Shown: one piece after another, positions 6,217 to 7,891 of the stretch
How positions within the stretch are numbered: position 1 is the first letter of the stretch
Layout of the letters: the number at the start of each line of letters is the position of its first letter
Origin: JBHIBA01 sp046758845
Lineage (GTDB): Bacteria; UBA8248; JACPRG01; G963555815
Direction: 5' to 3'
NCBI GenBank assembly: GCA_046758845.1
Contig: JBHIBA010000219.1
Coordinates: 1-7,891 of the forward strand
DNA: 7,891 bases
Position numbers and translations under genes: made by a program
Notes under the pieces: generated by a model
What the model was told of the DNA's origin: nothing
Database searches by the model: none
The model's input: only the letters and a program-made list of their open reading frames with translations

Positions 6217-6254
6217 CCGTCTGACACCATCGAAGAGAGTGCAGGGGCCCGCCA

Positions 6255-7238
6255 GTGAACATCGACTTTCACACCCACGTTTACCCGGCCGTTTACCTGG
6301 AGACGCTGAAGAAAGTTCAACAACGTTACGGCCTGCGACTGGAGGAGGACGAGCGGGGGCGGATTCGTTTCTACCACCGGGGGTTCGACTTCGGACCCAT
6401 CTCCGCCACCGGGACCGACCCGGCCCCCCGCCTGGCCGACATGGACGCGGCGGGCATCGACGTTCAGGTCCTGACGCTGGGAAATCCCAGCGTGGACCTC
6501 CTGGAACCGGAAGACGGCGTTCCCCTGATGCGGGCCTGCAACGATGCCATCGCCGAGCTGGTGAAGCGGCGCCCCGACCGCTTCGTCGGTTTCGCCGCCA
6601 TCTACCTGAAGGACCTGGACGCGGCCACCGGGGAGATGAGGCGCGCCAAGGACGAGCTGGGGCTCAGGGGGTTTTCGACCTTCAGCAACGTGGACGGGGT
6701 GTATCTCTCAGACCGGCGGTTCCGCCCCTTTTTCGCAGAGGCGGAGGGCCTGGGCCTGCCGGTTTTCATCCATCCGCTGAACGCGGCCCCGAACCCGGTA
6801 TTGGAGAGGTTTCACCTGGCGGCGCTGGTGGGGTTCATGTTCGAGACGACGGTCGTCGCCGCGACGCTCGTCTATGACGGCCTTCTGGAAGAGCATCCCG
6901 GCCTGAAGCTTGTTTTCAATCACCTCGGGGGGGCCGTGCCCTTTCTGGCCGATCGCCTGGAGCGGGGGTCTCGTTTCCCGGAGGTTCAGAAAACCATCTC
7001 CAAGAAACCGAGCGAGTATTTCAAGCTGATTTACTGGGACACGGTTTCCTTTTACCCGCCGGCCGTGGAATGCGCCCATGCCTTCGCCGGTTCGGGCCGG
7101 TTGGTGCTGGGGAGCGACTATCCCTTCTTAAGCGGCGACCTCCCCCGCGCCGTCTCCAGCATCGAGGCGACGAACCTTTCCCGCCAGGACAAAGACGACA
7201 TCCTGGGCAACACGGCGAAGAAACTGCTCGGCCTATAG
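6255..7238 (+). CDS. Amidohydrolase family 2, ACMSD-type metal-dependent hydrolase or decarboxylase
   Basis: A 327-aa TIM-barrel metalloenzyme of the amidohydrolase-2 family, which includes aminocarboxymuconate-semialdehyde decarboxylase and gamma-resorcylate decarboxylase. The metal site is complete: HTH at residues 6-8 (H6, H8), H173 in VFIHP, H223 in FNHLGG and D288 in GSDYP. The segment DMDAAGIDVQVLT (62-74) is the family's usual second strand region, and NTAKKLLGL at the C-terminus is also typical. Members decarboxylate or hydrolyse ring compounds or dicarboxylates in the cytoplasm; the substrate here cannot be assigned. The start is a GTG at 6255, 7 nt after AGGGG (6243-6247), which puts HxH at its normal N-terminal place. 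The gene follows the permeases by 79 nt in the same direction, so it probably processes the imported substrate or a derivative. It could instead have its own promoter. Confidence 0.9.
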   Translation: MNIDFHTHVYPAVYLETLKKVQQRYGLRLEEDERGRIRFYHRGFDFGPISATGTDPAPRLADMDAAGIDVQVLTLGNPSVDLLEPEDGVPLMRACNDAIAELVKRRPDRFVGFAAIYLKDLDAATGEMRRAKDELGLRGFSTFSNVDGVYLSDRRFRPFFAEAEGLGLPVFIHPLNAAPNPVLERFHLAALVGFMFETTVVAATLVYDGLLEEHPGLKLVFNHLGGAVPFLADRLERGSRFPEVQKTISKKPSEYFKLIYWDTVSFYPPAVECAHAFAGSGRLVLGSDYPFLSGDLPRAVSSIEATNLSRQDKDDILGNTAKKLLGL

Positions 7239-7269
7239 CGGGCGGTGCTTGCGGAGAATGAGTTGGCTG

Positions 7270-7315
7270 CCCCTACGTAGGGGAGGGGCGCGGGTCCGTG
7301 ACCCTGTCCCCTCCC
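7270..7315. repeat. Palindrome plus hairpin related to the unit at 1571-1620
   Basis: CCCCTACGTAGGGG (7270-7283) is a perfect palindrome. It overlaps a hairpin with outer stem GGGAGGGG/CCCCTCCC (7281-7288/7308-7315) and inner stem GGGTC/GACCC (7292-7296/7300-7304). The inner core GGGTCCGTGACCCT differs at one position from GGGTCGGTGACCCT (1586-1599), while the outer stem is unrelated and the internal loop is 3+3 nt instead of 6+6. It begins about 30 nt after the amidohydrolase stop and could serve as its 3' end. Confidence 0.65.
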
Positions 7316-7367
7316 GTGAACGCTTGCGGGCGCAAAATGCGGCTGTTCCTCCGGCGGCGAGAGCCAG

Positions 7368-7417
7368 CGGTAGGCCGGGCGTCTCGCCCGGCAACGATGT
7401 CGGGCAAGATGCCCGAC
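7368..7417. repeat. Two tandem REP-like hairpins
   Basis: GCCGGGCG-TCT-CGCCCGGC (7374-7381/7385-7392) and GTCGGGCA-AGA-TGCCCGAC (7399-7406/7410-7417) are perfect 8-bp stems separated by 6 nt, with similar stem cores. The leader CGGTAGGCCGGGC (7368-7380) is the reverse complement of 4-16. No coding signal. Confidence 0.65.
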
Positions 7418-7473
7418 CCACCCGATCCAGGGATGGCCCCACTTGCGGTTTTCCCAGGGACAAGCTCTGTAGC

Positions 7474-7493
7474 GCCGGGTCATTTGCCCCGGC
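7474..7493. repeat. Short GC hairpin
   Basis: GCCGGG/CCCGGC (7474-7479/7488-7493) with an 8-nt loop, preceded by TGTAGC (7469-7474), a motif also found beside unit 1 of the element (1516-1520 region). It looks like another member of the local hairpin-repeat block. Confidence 0.45.
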
Positions 7494-7532
7494 CAAGATT
7501 TGGTTAGGTGATGGCGTTCAAGGCTGGCGATG

Positions 7533-7590
7533 GCGGGGGCTGAAGCCCCCGCGCTACACCCCTGTAGGGGGCTTTCCTGCTGGCCCCTAC
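7533..7590. repeat. Two further hairpins next to the minus-strand gene fragment
   Basis: GCGGGGGC-TGAA-GCCCCCGC (7533-7540/7545-7552) is a perfect 8-bp stem with a tetraloop. GTAGGGG/CCCCTAC (7564-7570/7584-7590) is a perfect 7-bp stem with a 13-nt loop. They lie just past the stop codon of the minus-strand fragment (7595-7597) and may have served as its 3' structures. Confidence 0.6.
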
Positions 7591-7594
7591 CTGC

Positions 7595-7717
7595 CTAACG
7601 AACGGTCCAGTTCTCCACCTCTGCGTAGTGGATGGGGTCGGCGAACCTCTCGAACCAGGCGTTCAACTCGGCCTGCTTAGGGCAAACGTACCCTTCGTCC
7701 AGGGTGTCCGGCTTGCT
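7595..7717 (-). pseudogene. C-terminal fragment of an unidentified minus-strand gene
   Basis: Read on the minus strand from 7717 to the TAG at 7595-7597, this gives 40 residues that look like real protein: SKPDTLDEGYVCP at the start, then an acidic-aromatic segment with NAWFERFADPIHYAEV, ending ENWTVR. Codons are strongly GC-ending (AAC GCC TGG TTC GAG AGG TTC GCC GAC CCC ATC). The frame stays open only six more codons, through the arm of the hairpin at 7719-7756, then meets TGA at 7736-7738. No start codon is present, so this is the tail of a gene cut off at the hairpin by deletion, rearrangement or an insertion. I do not recognise the family. It is the only coding signal on the minus strand. 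Confidence 0.55.
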
Positions 7718-7718
7718 T

Positions 7719-7756
7719 CGAAAGAGGGCGGCCCCTCAAGGGGTCGCCCTCTTTCG
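7719..7756. terminator. Strong perfect hairpin, terminator-like
   Basis: CGAAAGAGGGCG (7719-7730) pairs perfectly with CGCCCTCTTTCG (7745-7756), extended by a G-T pair and CCCC/GGGG to a TCAA loop. The stem starts with the same CGAAAGAGGG as the hairpin at 3249-3258. The right side lacks an immediate T-run (TTTT occurs only at 7769-7772), so efficient termination is uncertain. It marks the broken end of the minus-strand gene fragment. Confidence 0.5.
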
Positions 7757-7891
7757 CGAAACAAAAGTTTTCCGGGGGGTTCCAGGGGGCCGGACGCACG
7801 GCGTCAGGTTTCTGCACTGGCGTGCCTGCTCAACCCCCTCTCGGAAGGTGTGCGGCAAAGACGCTCGGCTTAAGCGTACCGAGCTCCAACC
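7757..7891. other. Unassigned terminal stretch
   Basis: I see no gene with a start and ribosome site, no tRNA fold and no clear repeat. Open frames here have no protein-like composition. The sequence may belong to a feature that continues outside the window. Confidence 0.4.

Noticed and set aside
7270..7590. Possible CRISPR array or tandem repeat array
   Set aside because: The hairpins differ from one another in sequence and spacing; there is no constant repeat with unique spacers.
7249..7873. Several forward open frames of 63-143 codons after the amidohydrolase
   Set aside because: They run through hairpin repeats and opposite the minus-strand fragment, lack ribosome sites and have Arg/Pro/Gly-rich products typical of non-coding GC-rich DNA.
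7868..7888. Stretch CGTACCGAGCTC resembling a cloning-vector polylinker
   Set aside because: Only about 11 bases match and the flanks do not continue the polylinker, so chance is the simpler explanation.
7757..7891. Possible tRNA or small RNA gene
   Set aside because: No acceptor stem, anticodon arm or T-loop pattern could be formed on either strand.

Overview
This is a GC-rich (roughly 60-65% by eye) bacterial window. It holds six intact genes, all on the + strand, separated and flanked by intergenic DNA unusually rich in short hairpin-forming repeats. IspH (MEP isoprenoid pathway), a Tat-exported binding protein and GC-ending codons suggest an uncultivated soil or subsurface Gram-negative bacterium. 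A Methylomirabilota/Rokubacteria-like or Desulfobacterota-like source is my guess and is not proven by the sequence.

Layout. 1-71: right end of a short inverted-repeat element. 92-109: operator-like dyad with an extended -10 promoter. 167-1135: ispH. 1136-1867: a long gene-free stretch with a possible decayed coding remnant (1290-1409), a complete MITE-like element (1446-1660, flanked by 8-bp direct repeats) and a candidate promoter. 1868-3217: Tat-secreted family-1 solute-binding protein. 3250-3290: hairpin terminator or attenuator. 3346-4377, 4408-5325 and 5327-6175: ATPase and two inner-membrane permeases of a MalK/UgpC-type importer. 6255-7238: ACMSD-type metal-dependent amidohydrolase. 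7239-7891: no intact gene; it holds a run of hairpin repeats, a minus-strand C-terminal gene fragment (7595-7717) and a strong hairpin (7719-7756).

How the genes work together. The binding protein, ATPase and two permeases form one complete ABC importer of the carbohydrate-uptake (CUT1) architecture. The amidohydrolase follows in the same direction 79 nt later and probably acts on the imported compound or a product of it. The substrate cannot be read from the sequence. An ACMSD-type enzyme would fit a carboxylated aromatic or ring-cleavage compound better than a plain sugar. ispH is a separate housekeeping gene with its own promoter.

No defence system, CRISPR array, phage or integron is present. 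The most unusual content is the repeat family. A 215-bp non-coding element carries two inverted hairpin units whose stems differ in sequence but keep pairing, while their 6-nt internal loops are conserved. Related modules recur elsewhere in the window in different combinations.
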